Source: CG2-30-58-95 sp964618215
GTDB taxonomy: Bacteria; Chloroflexota; Anaerolineae; Anaerolineales; Villigracilaceae
Length of the DNA stretch: 64,000 nucleotides
Direction: 5' to 3'
Assembly (NCBI GenBank): GCA_964618215.1
Contig: CAZTZE010000002.1
Span: 62,001-126,000, forward strand
The translations under genes were made by a program, and so were the position numbers. Below the pieces are notes generated by a model. That model was not told the DNA's origin. It ran no database searches and was given only the letters and a program-made list of their open reading frames with translations. Shown piece after piece: positions 40,990-49,266 of the stretch. The stretch's first letter is position 1; each line of letters opens with the position of its first letter.

Positions 40990-41577
40990 TTGATTGAACT
41001 TTCCCCTGAGATCATCACCCAGCCTGAAGCTGGCCCAGCAGCCAGCACCTGGAAAAGGTTCCTGCTGGATATACTGGAAACGCTGGTTTTATCGGTTGTG
41101 TTATTCCTGGCGATCAACGCTGTTTCGGCGCGTGTGCGCGTGGACGGGTTCAGTATGCTCCCCACTTTACACAACGGCGAATTTGTGCTGGTGAACCGGT
41201 TGGCTTATCGCTTCGGCCAGTCGGAACGCGGCGATATTATCGTCTTTCGTTTCCCCGTAAACCCCAAGGAAGATTTGATCAAACGCGTGATCGGCTTGCC
41301 CGGTGAGGATATCGTCATCACGGATGGGCATGTATACGTCAACGGCGCTTTGCTGGTGGAAGGATACATTGCGGCCTCGCCCAAGTACGTTGGCAACTGG
41401 AACGTGCCTGAGGATCATCTCTTCGTGCTGGGGGATAACCGCAATGATTCCTCCGATTCGCATAGTTGGGGCTTGGTGCCGCTCGAAAATGTAGTCGGTA
41501 AGGCCGTACTCGTCTATTGGCCGTTCGACAATTGGATGCTTATCAAGCACGATCAATTAGTTCTCGCGGCGCCATAA
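40990..41577 (+). CDS. lepB: Signal peptidase I
   Basis: 195 residues from TTG 40990, with GGAGG upstream. One N-terminal membrane segment (ETLVLSVVLFLAINAV), catalytic serine in VDGFSMLPTLHNGEFVLVNR, catalytic lysine in KEDLIKRVIGLPGEDIVI and the C-terminal box LGDNRNDSSDSHSWGLVPLE. It cleaves signal peptides of exported proteins at the outer face of the membrane. All S26 boxes are present at the usual spacing. Small genes follow at 41585 and 41728. Confidence 0.95.
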   Translation: MIELSPEIITQPEAGPAASTWKRFLLDILETLVLSVVLFLAINAVSARVRVDGFSMLPTLHNGEFVLVNRLAYRFGQSERGDIIVFRFPVNPKEDLIKRVIGLPGEDIVITDGHVYVNGALLVEGYIAASPKYVGNWNVPEDHLFVLGDNRNDSSDSHSWGLVPLENVVGKAVLVYWPFDNWMLIKHDQLVLAAP

Positions 41578-41584
41578 GAATATC

Positions 41585-41731
41585 ATGCCTGATTCCAACG
41601 AAGATATGCTGACACATATAGAGAAGCCTGCCAACGGGAGCTTTCTGCTCCGCCATCATCCCTGGCCGCATCAATCGGTGCGGCTACCAACACTATACTT
41701 GAAGACGCGGCGCGAGGAACATAAGCGATGA
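41585..41731 (+). CDS. Small unknown ORF coupled to the YgiT-type zinc-finger gene
   Basis: 48 residues beginning MPDSNEDMLTHIEKPANGSF and ending in a basic tail (LKTRREEHKR). It starts 7 nt after lepB and its stop overlaps the next ATG (ATGA). No family is recognised. The tight coupling on both sides is the main reason to consider it real. The composition (His, Pro, Arg) suggests a nucleic-acid- or metal-binding peptide, but that is speculation. Confidence 0.5.
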   Translation: MPDSNEDMLTHIEKPANGSFLLRHHPWPHQSVRLPTLYLKTRREEHKR

Positions 41732-42015
41732 GCGAGCTAGCCAACAATCACACCTATCCCTGCAAAGAATGTCCGCCAGGCATGATGCGCCTGCAATACA
41801 TCACCTACTTCACCTGGCTGAGCGACGAGCTGATCACCGTCCCCAATTTCCCGGCCTGGATTTGCGACGTGTGTGGGCGGCGCGATTACGATGAACGCGC
41901 CATTTCCTGGTTGTCCATGCTGCTCAACCCGGATGCGGGCAAATCCACACCCCGACCGCGCTGGCCGCATCCGCCGCTGAGTCAACGCGATGCCACCCGC
42001 CCATCCCTGGAATAA
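41728..42015 (+). CDS. YgiT-type zinc finger domain protein
   Basis: 95 residues: CKECPPGMMRLQYITYFTWL, then VPNFPAWICDVCGRRDYDER. Two Cys pairs bind zinc in the way of MqsA/YgiT N-terminal domains; the helix-turn-helix half of MqsA is absent. The C-terminus is Pro/Arg-rich. It is not accompanied by an MqsR-like toxin, so a TA role is not supported. It may cooperate with the next gene, 24 nt downstream. Confidence 0.7.
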   Translation: MSELANNHTYPCKECPPGMMRLQYITYFTWLSDELITVPNFPAWICDVCGRRDYDERAISWLSMLLNPDAGKSTPRPRWPHPPLSQRDATRPSLE

Positions 42016-42039
42016 ATTTCCCACTCGGAATGCAAAGAG

Positions 42040-42579
42040 ATGCATGAACCTGCTTCGGTTACAGGACGCTTGATCACCGCGGATTTCCTCACCCCGGGTT
42101 ACCGCATCGTGGGCCAGATCATGGTTCCGCGCAGCGGCTTGATGGGTCTGATGAACGATGTAACCTCGAATTTCGTGGAGGTGCAAGACGCGAAACTGGC
42201 CCGCCTGCACATGCCCACCAAACTGGTCGGCGAATATAAATTGATCAACCTGGTCAAGCCCAATCTCTTCGCTGCATGCCTGGCGCGCCGCGAGGAGGCT
42301 GGCCCACAGGCAGTGGCGCGCGGCGGCTACCAGAACCTGATCAAGTATCCCATCCGGGTCACGACCCAGGTCTACGAGCTGGAAGGGACGCTGGAATGGT
42401 CCGGGCGCTTCGACTTTTCGACCGTCATAATGGAAGGCACGCGCGACTTCGTCCCGCTCTACGAGACGATCCTGACCGCCATCATGATCCCCAGCCTGCG
42501 AATAGAAAGCCCGGCGGTGCTCTTCAACCGCAAACAGGTGGACCTGCTGGCATTGCTCTCTGACCGGAAAGAAATTTAG
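42040..42579 (+). CDS. Unknown protein, 179 residues
   Basis: Starts at ATG 42040 and ends before the tRNA-Glu gene. The sequence looks like an alternating beta protein: GRLITADFLTPGYRIVGQIM, then NDVTSNFVEVQDAKLARLHM, then EYKLINLVKPNLFAACLARR, then TQVYELEGTLEWSGRFDFST, with VLFNRKQVDLLALL near the end. No signal peptide or membrane segment. I recognise no family. It probably belongs to the lepB operon. Confidence 0.6.
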   Translation: MHEPASVTGRLITADFLTPGYRIVGQIMVPRSGLMGLMNDVTSNFVEVQDAKLARLHMPTKLVGEYKLINLVKPNLFAACLARREEAGPQAVARGGYQNLIKYPIRVTTQVYELEGTLEWSGRFDFSTVIMEGTRDFVPLYETILTAIMIPSLRIESPAVLFNRKQVDLLALLSDRKEI

Positions 42580-42636
42580 TTTCGTAAATTGCTTGACCTG
42601 AGATAGGTGGGATGGTAAAATCCCCCCGCTTTACAA

Positions 42637-42709
42637 GCCCCCATCGTCTAGTGGACCAGGACGCAGCCCTTTCAAGGCTAAAGCTGGAGTTCGAATCTCC
42701 ATGGGGGCA
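42637..42709 (+). tRNA. tRNA-Glu (anticodon TTC)
   Basis: Acceptor stem GCCCCCA pairs with TGGGGGC (42702-42708), followed by discriminator A. The T arm is TGGAG-TTCGAAT-CTCCA. The anticodon loop CTTTCAA gives anticodon TTC, with one mismatch at the base of its stem. CCA is not encoded. The 3' part is repeated at 42861-42876. Confidence 0.9.
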
Positions 42710-42860
42710 CAGAACCGCTGAATAAGCGGTTTTTGCTTTACAGAGTACTGCGTAAATATTTAAACCAAAATCCCGTTATTTCGAGCCTTTCGATACAGGA
42801 AAGTTCATGGATTTATGCAAGAAGCAGTAAAACTGGAGCCCCTATTGAGGGGATGTTATC

Positions 42861-42876
42861 CGAATCTCCATGGGGG
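42861..42876 (+). repeat. Direct repeat of the tRNA-Glu 3' part (att-like)
   Basis: CGAATCTCCATGGGGG is an exact copy of 42692-42707 in the tRNA T arm and acceptor stem, 169 nt away and in direct orientation. This is the form left by integration into a tRNA gene. The stretch 42710-42958 otherwise holds no gene, only a CCCCTATTGAGGGG hairpin at 42840. Confidence 0.6.
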
Positions 42877-42958
42877 TTGTAATAAACTCTAAAGTCCCAG
42901 ATGGGGGTAAAATGGGGACATAACCAAGAAAAAAAAGCATGGCTTATCGTGAGGATTT

Positions 42959-45838
42959 ATGGCCGCACCTGACATTATCCGCCAACTGGTTGAACGCTTC
43001 AAGGAACACCGCGATTCTTATCGCGCCGGTAAATACAACGAGGCGCAGTTACGCCAGGAATTTCTCACCCCCTTCTTTGAAGCGCTGGGCTGGGACGTGT
43101 TCAACCAGCAGGGGTATGCCGAGGCCTACAAGGAAGTGATCCACGAAGCCTCGCTGGAAGTGGAAGGGGCAACCAAAGCCCCGGATTATGCTTTCCGAAT
43201 CGGGGGAACGCGCAAGTTTTTTGTCGAAGCCAAGAAACCGGCAGTTAATATTCAGTATGATATTTCCCCGGCTTTTCAATTGCGACGCTATGCTTGGTCC
43301 GCAAAACTGCCTCTCAGCATCCTGACCGACTTCGAGGAATTCGCAGTTTATGAAAGTCGCAGCAAGCCGGACAAAAGCGATAGCGCCGCCACCGGGCGGG
43401 TGCTGCTTTTGAATTACAAAGACTACCTGACCAGGTGGGAGGAAATCGCGGCCATCTTCTCGCGGGAGGCCGTTCTAAAAGGATCGTTTGACCAATACGC
43501 CGAAGGTCTCAAAGGCAAGAAGGGAACGACGGAAGTAGATGACGCTTTCCTGCAAGAGATCGAACACTGGCGCGACCTGCTGGCGCGTATGCTCGCCCTG
43601 CGTAATCCCGACTTACAGGTACGTGAATTAAATTACGCTGTGCAAATGACCATTGACCGGATCGTTTTCCTGCGTATCTGCGAGGACCGGGGCATCGAGC
43701 GCGAGAACCAATTACAAGAATTACTCGAGGGTGATGCCGTTTACGAACGCCTGTGCCAGTTGTTCCGCCAGGCGGACAATCGCTATAACTCCGGCCTGTT
43801 CCACTTCTCCGAAGAAAAGGGACAATCCAGCAGCCCGGACGATCTGACTCTCAGGCTGGCAATTGACGACAAGGCCCTGAAAGAGATCATCAGCGGCTTG
43901 TACTATCCCGCCCCGTATGTTTTCCGGGAGATCCCCGCCGACATCCTGGGGCAGGTCTATGAGCGTTTCCTGGGGAAAGTCATCCGCCTCACCGCCGGAC
44001 ACCAGGCGAAGGTCGAGGAAAAACCCGAAGTCCGCAAGGCGGGCGGCGTGTACTACACGCCGACGTATATCGTTGATTACATCGTCAAGAATACCGTCGG
44101 GAAACTTTTGGAGGGCGACCTCACCCCCGGCCCCTCTCCTGAAAGGAGAGGGGAGATGACCCCCAAGGAAGCCGCCAGGCTGAAAATCCTTGACCCGGCC
44201 TGCGGCTCCGGCTCGTTCCTGTTGGGCGCATTTCAATATCTCCTGGACTGGCATACAAAATGGTATTCCGGGCATGAGCCGGAAAAATGGGCAAAAGGCA
44301 AAGCCCCCGCCATTTATCAAGCCCAGGGCGGTGACTGGAGACTCACCACTTCCGAAAAGAAGCGCATTTTACTGGGCAACATTCACGGCGTGGACATTGA
44401 CCCCCAGGCCGTGGAAGTGACCAAACTCTCGCTCTCACTCAAGGTGCTGGAGGGCGAAAGTCAAGAAAGCATCGGGGCGCAATTGGGCCTGTTCAAGGAG
44501 CGCGCCTTGCCGGACCTGGGCAAGAATATCCAATGCGGCAACTCGCTGATCGGGCCGGATTACTACGAAGGGCAGATGTTTCCGGACGAGGAAGAACGCT
44601 ACCGCGTCAACGCCTTCAGCTGGCAGGCGGCTTTCCCGCAGGTTTTTAGCGTGGGCGGATTTGATGCCGTGATCGGCAATCCGCCGTACATACAACTCTC
44701 TATGGCGGATTATTATGACGAAGCAGTCAACGTTTATTTTGTAAACCAGTATTCATCATCAATGGGGCGGTTGAATACTTTTGGACTGTTTATCGAAAAA
44801 GTTTTGAAATTATTACTGGCACGAGGAGGTTGTCTGGGCTTTATTGTCCCCAATACTCTCTTAACCCAAGAATACTATCAATCCCTCAGATCCGAAATGC
44901 TACAGTACCAAATATCCAATATTACAAGCTATCGGCATCCGGTATTCAGAGATGCAGTGGTTGAGACCATCGTTTTTACAGTGCAAAACAGCAAACCTGA
45001 TGGACATGAAGTAGAGATTGTCGATTTTGATAATAAGGCAATGGTTAGTAAGACTCATAAGATACCACAACAGGTTTATCTCTCGACATACAAGAATGCC
45101 TTTTTGGTTACTGTTGACATGGGAGCAGTTGGTTTAAAACAAAGGCTAGATCAGATTGACATGACTTTGGGAAATATTGCAAATATAAACCAGGCTATCG
45201 CTTTGAAATATGATAGAAGCAAATCACTCTTTACTGAGCGTCGGGCTGATAACTATAAACCGGTTCTAGATGGCCGAAATATCAACAGATACGAGTTGTT
45301 CTGGGGCGGTCAGTATTTGGCCTATGATGTTGAGAACATACACTCCTGTAAAAGAACCGACATATTTGAAACTGGCGGGAAGATTTTCTTTAGGCGAGTG
45401 GGTGACCGCCTTATTGCCACTTATGACGACGAACAATTCTACGCATTGAATACTTTAGTGGTAATCACATTAACGCCTCAGATTGAATTTTCCTTGAAGT
45501 ATCTTTTGGGTTTGATAAACTCTAAATTACTGAATTTCTATTACGCCAAATATTTAAAGTCAACAAAGAAAGTATTCTCTGAAATCCAGGCTAGACAATT
45601 AGCACAACTTCCCATTCGCACCATCAACTTTAGCGACCCGGCGGAGAAAGCCGCGCACGACAAGCTGGTCGCGCTGGTGGAGCAAATGCTGGAACTGCAC
45701 CGCCGGTCCGCCCGCACGCCGCAGGAGCAGGAGATGCTGCAGCGCGAGATCGAGTCCACGGATGGGGGGATTGACCGGCTGGTGTACAGTCTGTATGGGT
45801 TGACGGAGGAAGAGATAAAAATCGTGGAAGGCGGGTGA
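42959..45838 (+). CDS. Type IIG restriction-modification enzyme (Eco57I-like)
   Basis: 959 residues in one chain. N-terminal PD-(D/E)xK nuclease: ATKAPDYAFRIGGTRKFFVE followed by AKKP. Helical connector. N6-adenine methyltransferase: KILDPACGSGSFLLGAFQYL (motif I), HGVDIDPQAVEVTKLSLSLK and FDAVIGNPPYIQLS (motif IV NPPY). The C-terminal 300 residues form the target-recognition part. Base composition drops sharply from about 44.69 to 45.60 kb, within the recognition part, suggesting a swapped module. A CCCCTCTCC/GGAGAGGGG palindrome encodes LTPGPSPERRGE before motif I. GAGGA precedes the ATG. It both methylates and cuts a specific site, probably as phage defence. Confidence 0.9.
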   Translation: MAAPDIIRQLVERFKEHRDSYRAGKYNEAQLRQEFLTPFFEALGWDVFNQQGYAEAYKEVIHEASLEVEGATKAPDYAFRIGGTRKFFVEAKKPAVNIQYDISPAFQLRRYAWSAKLPLSILTDFEEFAVYESRSKPDKSDSAATGRVLLLNYKDYLTRWEEIAAIFSREAVLKGSFDQYAEGLKGKKGTTEVDDAFLQEIEHWRDLLARMLALRNPDLQVRELNYAVQMTIDRIVFLRICEDRGIERENQLQELLEGDAVYERLCQLFRQADNRYNSGLFHFSEEKGQSSSPDDLTLRLAIDDKALKEIISGLYYPAPYVFREIPADILGQVYERFLGKVIRLTAGHQAKVEEKPEVRKAGGVYYTPTYIVDYIVKNTVGKLLEGDLTPGPSPERRGEMTPKEAARLKILDPACGSGSFLLGAFQYLLDWHTKWYSGHEPEKWAKGKAPAIYQAQGGDWRLTTSEKKRILLGNIHGVDIDPQAVEVTKLSLSLKVLEGESQESIGAQLGLFKERALPDLGKNIQCGNSLIGPDYYEGQMFPDEEERYRVNAFSWQAAFPQVFSVGGFDAVIGNPPYIQLSMADYYDEAVNVYFVNQYSSSMGRLNTFGLFIEKVLKLLLARGGCLGFIVPNTLLTQEYYQSLRSEMLQYQISNITSYRHPVFRDAVVETIVFTVQNSKPDGHEVEIVDFDNKAMVSKTHKIPQQVYLSTYKNAFLVTVDMGAVGLKQRLDQIDMTLGNIANINQAIALKYDRSKSLFTERRADNYKPVLDGRNINRYELFWGGQYLAYDVENIHSCKRTDIFETGGKIFFRRVGDRLIATYDDEQFYALNTLVVITLTPQIEFSLKYLLGLINSKLLNFYYAKYLKSTKKVFSEIQARQLAQLPIRTINFSDPAEKAAHDKLVALVEQMLELHRRSARTPQEQEMLQREIESTDGGIDRLVYSLYGLTEEEIKIVEGG
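44125..44158. repeat. In-frame palindrome within the type IIG gene
   Basis: CCCCTCTCCT and AGGAGAGGGG form a perfect 10-bp stem with a 3-nt loop, translated as part of DLTPGPSPERRGEM. The same peptide-coding repeat is, from memory, frequent in Chloroflexota and other genomes. Confidence 0.75.
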
Positions 45839-45990
45839 TGACAGGGCAAGCAGCGGTTCCGCCGCTCGCGAATAGCGCGCATTTTGCCGGATTTGGCGCG
45901 ATAATGCAAAGGAGTACCGCCAATGTCGTTGAACCATCCATCTATCAGCGGCTGAGCAATTAGTTGGGTGGAGAATTTAATAAAAAAGAA

Positions 45991-47133
45991 ATGGAAAATA
46001 TGATCTCAATATATAGAATACCAACAGCATATATTCATTTTGATATGGGGATTTGGCAAAGAGAAGAGTTAATGACTACTCAACCTATTGATGATGAAAT
46101 ATTCGCGGCACTGGAATATTTTTCTGAAGTTGATGAAGTGGGTGTCAAATTTTTCAAAGATTTGAACCACCGGGATCCAAAAAAATCGCTTCATTGTTTT
46201 CGAGCTTTTATCCGACAGTCAAAGACTTTTTATTATGCTGCAAAGCAATTACATTATAGAGCAAGCGCCTTAATGTATTACTATTCTTTTTTGAACCTTG
46301 CTAAGGCATATGTTACTGTTAGCGATGCCAACGCGGTTTCTGGGTATATCGAACATGGGCTTACTTATAAATTTATAAGAGGTGGTTTGCAAAATCAAGG
46401 GGTATTTGTTGCCAAACGCGGTGTTTTTCATAAGCTGTATGAGAAAGAAACTTTAGCGAAAATTCCTGCAAAACTGAAGTTAAGCATCAAGAACTTGTTA
46501 GGCTATTGTACTGATGTTGGATATGAATATGAAATGGCGGGATTTGGAAATCGTAAAACTACTCCCGTGGCTGTAAGAATGCTGGCTGATAGTAACCGAA
46601 GAATATCATGGCCAATAATTGCCATTACAAACTTTTCTGTTGTCAATCCATATAAAAAAACATTGAAACCCTTCTTTGATTATTTTGAGCAAATTGTTCC
46701 AGAGAAAGAATTTGTTCGTCAAGCTTTTGATATTTACGCAGAATCATTTGCAAGTTACACATTTTTTCAAAGTAAACAAGTATATCAATGGCAAGCAGAT
46801 GACGTTATTTTGTTGGGCAATATCAAAAATGATTTCCACACAGCCGTAAAAAGCTTGTATGATCCAGTATTGCATGATGAGAAATTTGATTTTTATTTAT
46901 CTACACCATTAAGAACGAATTTTCAAATTCCAATGAACCAACCCCTGGCCATATACGTGATAACATTCTATTTAGGTAGTTTGGTTCGCTATAATCCAAG
47001 CTATATTGAAAATATATTAAATAGCAAAGATGCGTGGCTAATTGAACGTTTTGCTAAAAGTTCTCCGGAAACATTTCTGCGTTATATTGCGAATGCAATT
47101 CTTCAAAAGAATTATATTTATAAAAGAAGATAG
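45991..47133 (+). CDS. YaaC-family protein
   Basis: About 380 residues from ATG 45991 (in-frame TTG 45964 and ATG 46000 are alternatives). ALMYYYSFLNLAKAYVTVSD is the recognisable YaaC-like block; others are FFKDLNHRDPKKSLHCFRAF and AIYVITFYLGSLVRYNPSYI. Function is unknown; such proteins are sometimes found beside restriction-modification genes. The gene is very AT-rich compared with deoC and the nuclease half of the type IIG gene. It lies between the type IIG gene and a second copy of that gene's 3' end, so it looks like inserted cargo. Confidence 0.6.
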   Translation: MENMISIYRIPTAYIHFDMGIWQREELMTTQPIDDEIFAALEYFSEVDEVGVKFFKDLNHRDPKKSLHCFRAFIRQSKTFYYAAKQLHYRASALMYYYSFLNLAKAYVTVSDANAVSGYIEHGLTYKFIRGGLQNQGVFVAKRGVFHKLYEKETLAKIPAKLKLSIKNLLGYCTDVGYEYEMAGFGNRKTTPVAVRMLADSNRRISWPIIAITNFSVVNPYKKTLKPFFDYFEQIVPEKEFVRQAFDIYAESFASYTFFQSKQVYQWQADDVILLGNIKNDFHTAVKSLYDPVLHDEKFDFYLSTPLRTNFQIPMNQPLAIYVITFYLGSLVRYNPSYIENILNSKDAWLIERFAKSSPETFLRYIANAILQKNYIYKRR

Positions 47134-47240
47134 CTTTGAAAATTGTCTTCACCCAACTCTGTTTGCACATACCCACGCTTCGCTCGGAGGGTATGCGGCG
47201 CGTTTTGCCAGAAATGGCGCGATAATTGGGTAACGAGTCT

Positions 47241-47377
47241 CGCCGGTCCCGCCGCTGGCGCAAGAAAAGGAAATGATCCAGTGCGAGATCGAGTCAATGG
47301 ACGGGGCGATTGATTCCCTGGTCTATGAGTTATATGGATTGACTGAGGAAGAAATCAGAATTGTTGAAGGGAAATAA
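47241..47377 (+). pseudogene. Partial copy of the 3' end of the type IIG gene
   Basis: Encodes LAQEKEMIQCEIESMDGAID, then SLVYELYGLTEEEIRIVEGK and a stop. The intact gene ends PQEQEMLQREIESTDGGIDR, LVYSLYGLTEEEIKIVEGG. The DNA match begins at the CGCCGGTCC segment and includes a small indel. Just upstream (47188-47233) is a second copy of the GCGCGTTTTGCC...GGCGCGATAAT block that follows the intact gene at 45872-45915. YaaC therefore lies between two homologous stretches. Confidence 0.9.
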
Positions 47378-47562
47378 AAATGTCCCGTCCGGGGTGAGGG
47401 GGCACCCCAAACGAGGCAATTCAATGATACCTATAAAAGTATAGGGGCAACATAACCGCCTTCTGGCGTTTTTTTTGATTCCGATGCAGGGAGCAATATG
47501 GTATATTTACAACAAAGGACGACCACGCGCCTCCCCGGCGCACATGACAAGAAGGTTAGCCC

Positions 47563-48525
47563 ATGCAATCTCCCAACCCCCGCAACCCCGGCACGCCCCT
47601 CGACCTGGACTGGGTGCTGGCCGCGCACGTCAACAAGAGCGCGGTCGAGCGGCGCACCGCCACCCTGCCCGGACGGCGCACCGTCAAAAAGGACTGGCAG
47701 GCCGCCTGGCTGCTGCGCGCCGTCACCTGCATGGACCTGACCACCCTCTCCGGCGACGACACGCCCGGCCGCGTCAAACGCCTGTGCGCCAAGGCCAGGC
47801 AGCCCATCCGCCCGGACATGCTGGAGCGGCTGGGCGTCAAAGACGAGAAGATCACCGTCGGCGCGGTGTGTGTCTATCCCAGCCGCGTCAAGGAGGCGAT
47901 CGAGGCGCTCAAAGGTACGGATATCCCCGTAGCCTCGGTTGCGGCGGGTTTCCCTGCCGGTCAGACGCCGCTCCCGCAGCGCATCGCCGAGATCGAGCAG
48001 GCCATCGAATCCGGGGCGCGCGAGATTGACGTGGTCATCTCCCGCAGCCACGTCCTGACCGGCAACTGGAAATCCCTTTACGATGAAATCAAGCAGTTCC
48101 GCCAGACCTGCAGCGATGCGGCGCACATGAAAACCATCCTGGCCACGGGCGACCTCGCCACGCTCAAGCAGGTGCAGCAGGCCAGCCTGGTAGCGATGAT
48201 GGCCGGGTCGGACTTCATCAAGACCTCCACCGGCAAGGAGACGGTCAACGCCACGCTGGAGGTCAGTCTCGTCATGGTGCGCGCCATCCGCGAATATTTC
48301 GAGCGAACCGGCAGCAAGGTCGGCTTCAAACCGGCGGGCGGCATCAGCACTGCCAAGCAGGCGCTGGCCTGGCAGGCGCTGATGAAAGAGGAACTCGGCG
48401 ACGAATGGCTGATGCCGAACCTGTTCCGCATCGGCGCGAGCAGTTTGCTGACCGACCTGGAACGGCAGTTGTATCACTTCATCACCGGCCACTACGCGGC
48501 GCGTCATCACATGCCGATGGGATAA
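47563..48525 (+). CDS. deoC: Deoxyribose-phosphate aldolase (long form)
   Basis: 320 residues. Class I aldolase that splits 2-deoxyribose 5-phosphate into acetaldehyde and glyceraldehyde 3-phosphate. Motifs: TCMDLTTLSGDDTPGRVKRL, VASVAAGFPAGQTPLPQRIA, EIDVVISRSHVLTGNWKSLY, SDFIKTSTGKETVNATLEVS (Schiff-base lysine) and VGFKPAGGISTAKQALAW. The length and N-terminus fit the long type found in animals and some bacteria rather than the 220-250 residue E. coli type. The last codons (YHFITGHYAARHHMPMG) recur in a fragment at 49186-49257. An ALDH16 fragment further downstream implies an earlier deoC-aldehyde dehydrogenase operon. Confidence 0.95.
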   Translation: MQSPNPRNPGTPLDLDWVLAAHVNKSAVERRTATLPGRRTVKKDWQAAWLLRAVTCMDLTTLSGDDTPGRVKRLCAKARQPIRPDMLERLGVKDEKITVGAVCVYPSRVKEAIEALKGTDIPVASVAAGFPAGQTPLPQRIAEIEQAIESGAREIDVVISRSHVLTGNWKSLYDEIKQFRQTCSDAAHMKTILATGDLATLKQVQQASLVAMMAGSDFIKTSTGKETVNATLEVSLVMVRAIREYFERTGSKVGFKPAGGISTAKQALAWQALMKEELGDEWLMPNLFRIGASSLLTDLERQLYHFITGHYAARHHMPMG

Positions 48526-48577
48526 GAAAATTGTACGACCAATACCATTTCCTGATTCTTTCAAAAGAGGCTTACAT

Positions 48578-48967
48578 ATGAAATCAAGGCCAATCCGTCA
48601 TGGCAAGTCGTTCGACGCAAACACAGCCGCTCTCGATAATCTCATGGACAAGTTATACATGCAGGCGAAAGCGCAATTTGGCGATGCCATTAAATCGTTC
48701 TGGTTCTACGACGGCGACTTATGTCCAGCCTGTGTCCAGCGTTCGATTGGTGTGGTGAAATACAAAGGCCAGGATGCGCTGGCGATCAATGCATTCATCT
48801 ACCGTGAGCGCGGCGTGTTGATCGGTTATTTCCTATGCGGGACATGCGCAACGTATATATTCAAGGAAGCGGAGAAAAATCCAATCCGCCAGACGCCGTT
48901 ACATGCTGACATCGAGCGCAATTTGACCGCCGCCTATCACAAGCATTTGGCATCGCTCAATGCCTGA
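48578..48967 (+). CDS. Unknown small protein with two Cys pairs
   Basis: 129 residues: DKLYMQAKAQFGDAIKSFWF, then YDGDLCPACVQRSIGVVKYK, then YFLCGTCATYIFKEAEK. CPAC and CGTC could bind zinc. No family is recognised. It starts 52 nt after deoC, in the same direction, and is followed by a fragment of the deoC 3' end, so it occupies the cargo position seen at three other genes in this window. Confidence 0.65.
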   Translation: MKSRPIRHGKSFDANTAALDNLMDKLYMQAKAQFGDAIKSFWFYDGDLCPACVQRSIGVVKYKGQDALAINAFIYRERGVLIGYFLCGTCATYIFKEAEKNPIRQTPLHADIERNLTAAYHKHLASLNA

Positions 48968-49185
48968 GCGTCAGATCTGTTGCGAATTATAATTATGAGT
49001 CCACTGCAAAAAGGTTAGTTCGAGGGTTTCTTCTTATAAAAGTGGGACGAAACCATTGAAAATGACCTTAAATCGCATTCGTTACCCATGGAAACGCAGA
49101 AAATCACCATCGAAGTGGGAGAAATTTCTAAGCGATCCAGCAGAACCGAGTATTTGCAGTGGAGTCAATTATGGAAGTAGCCTGC

Positions 49186-49257
49186 CACCTCGAGCAACGC
49201 TCATATCACCACATCACAGGTCACTACGCGGCGAAAGATCACATGCCAATGGGATGA
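49186..49257 (+). pseudogene. Partial copy of the deoC 3' end
   Basis: Encodes HLEQRSYHHITGHYAAKDHM followed by PMG and a stop. The intact deoC ends DLERQLYHFITGHYAARHHM followed by PMG. It lies 10 nt before the first paired-palindrome element. The stretch 48968-49185 shows no clear gene; a short frame at 49090-49180 beginning METQKITIEVGEISKRSS is not recognised. Confidence 0.9.
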
Positions 49258-49266
49258 TGCTCCGAT

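Noticed and set aside
41728..42015. MqsA antitoxin of an MqsRA pair
   Set aside because: Only the zinc-finger half is present, no HTH domain, and no MqsR-like gene is adjacent.
42829..42879. A second tRNA gene
   Set aside because: Only the T-arm and acceptor 3' part is present; no D arm, anticodon arm or 5' acceptor strand.
42959..45838. BREX PglX methylase
   Set aside because: The N-terminal PD-ExK segment indicates a type IIG enzyme, and no brx genes are nearby.
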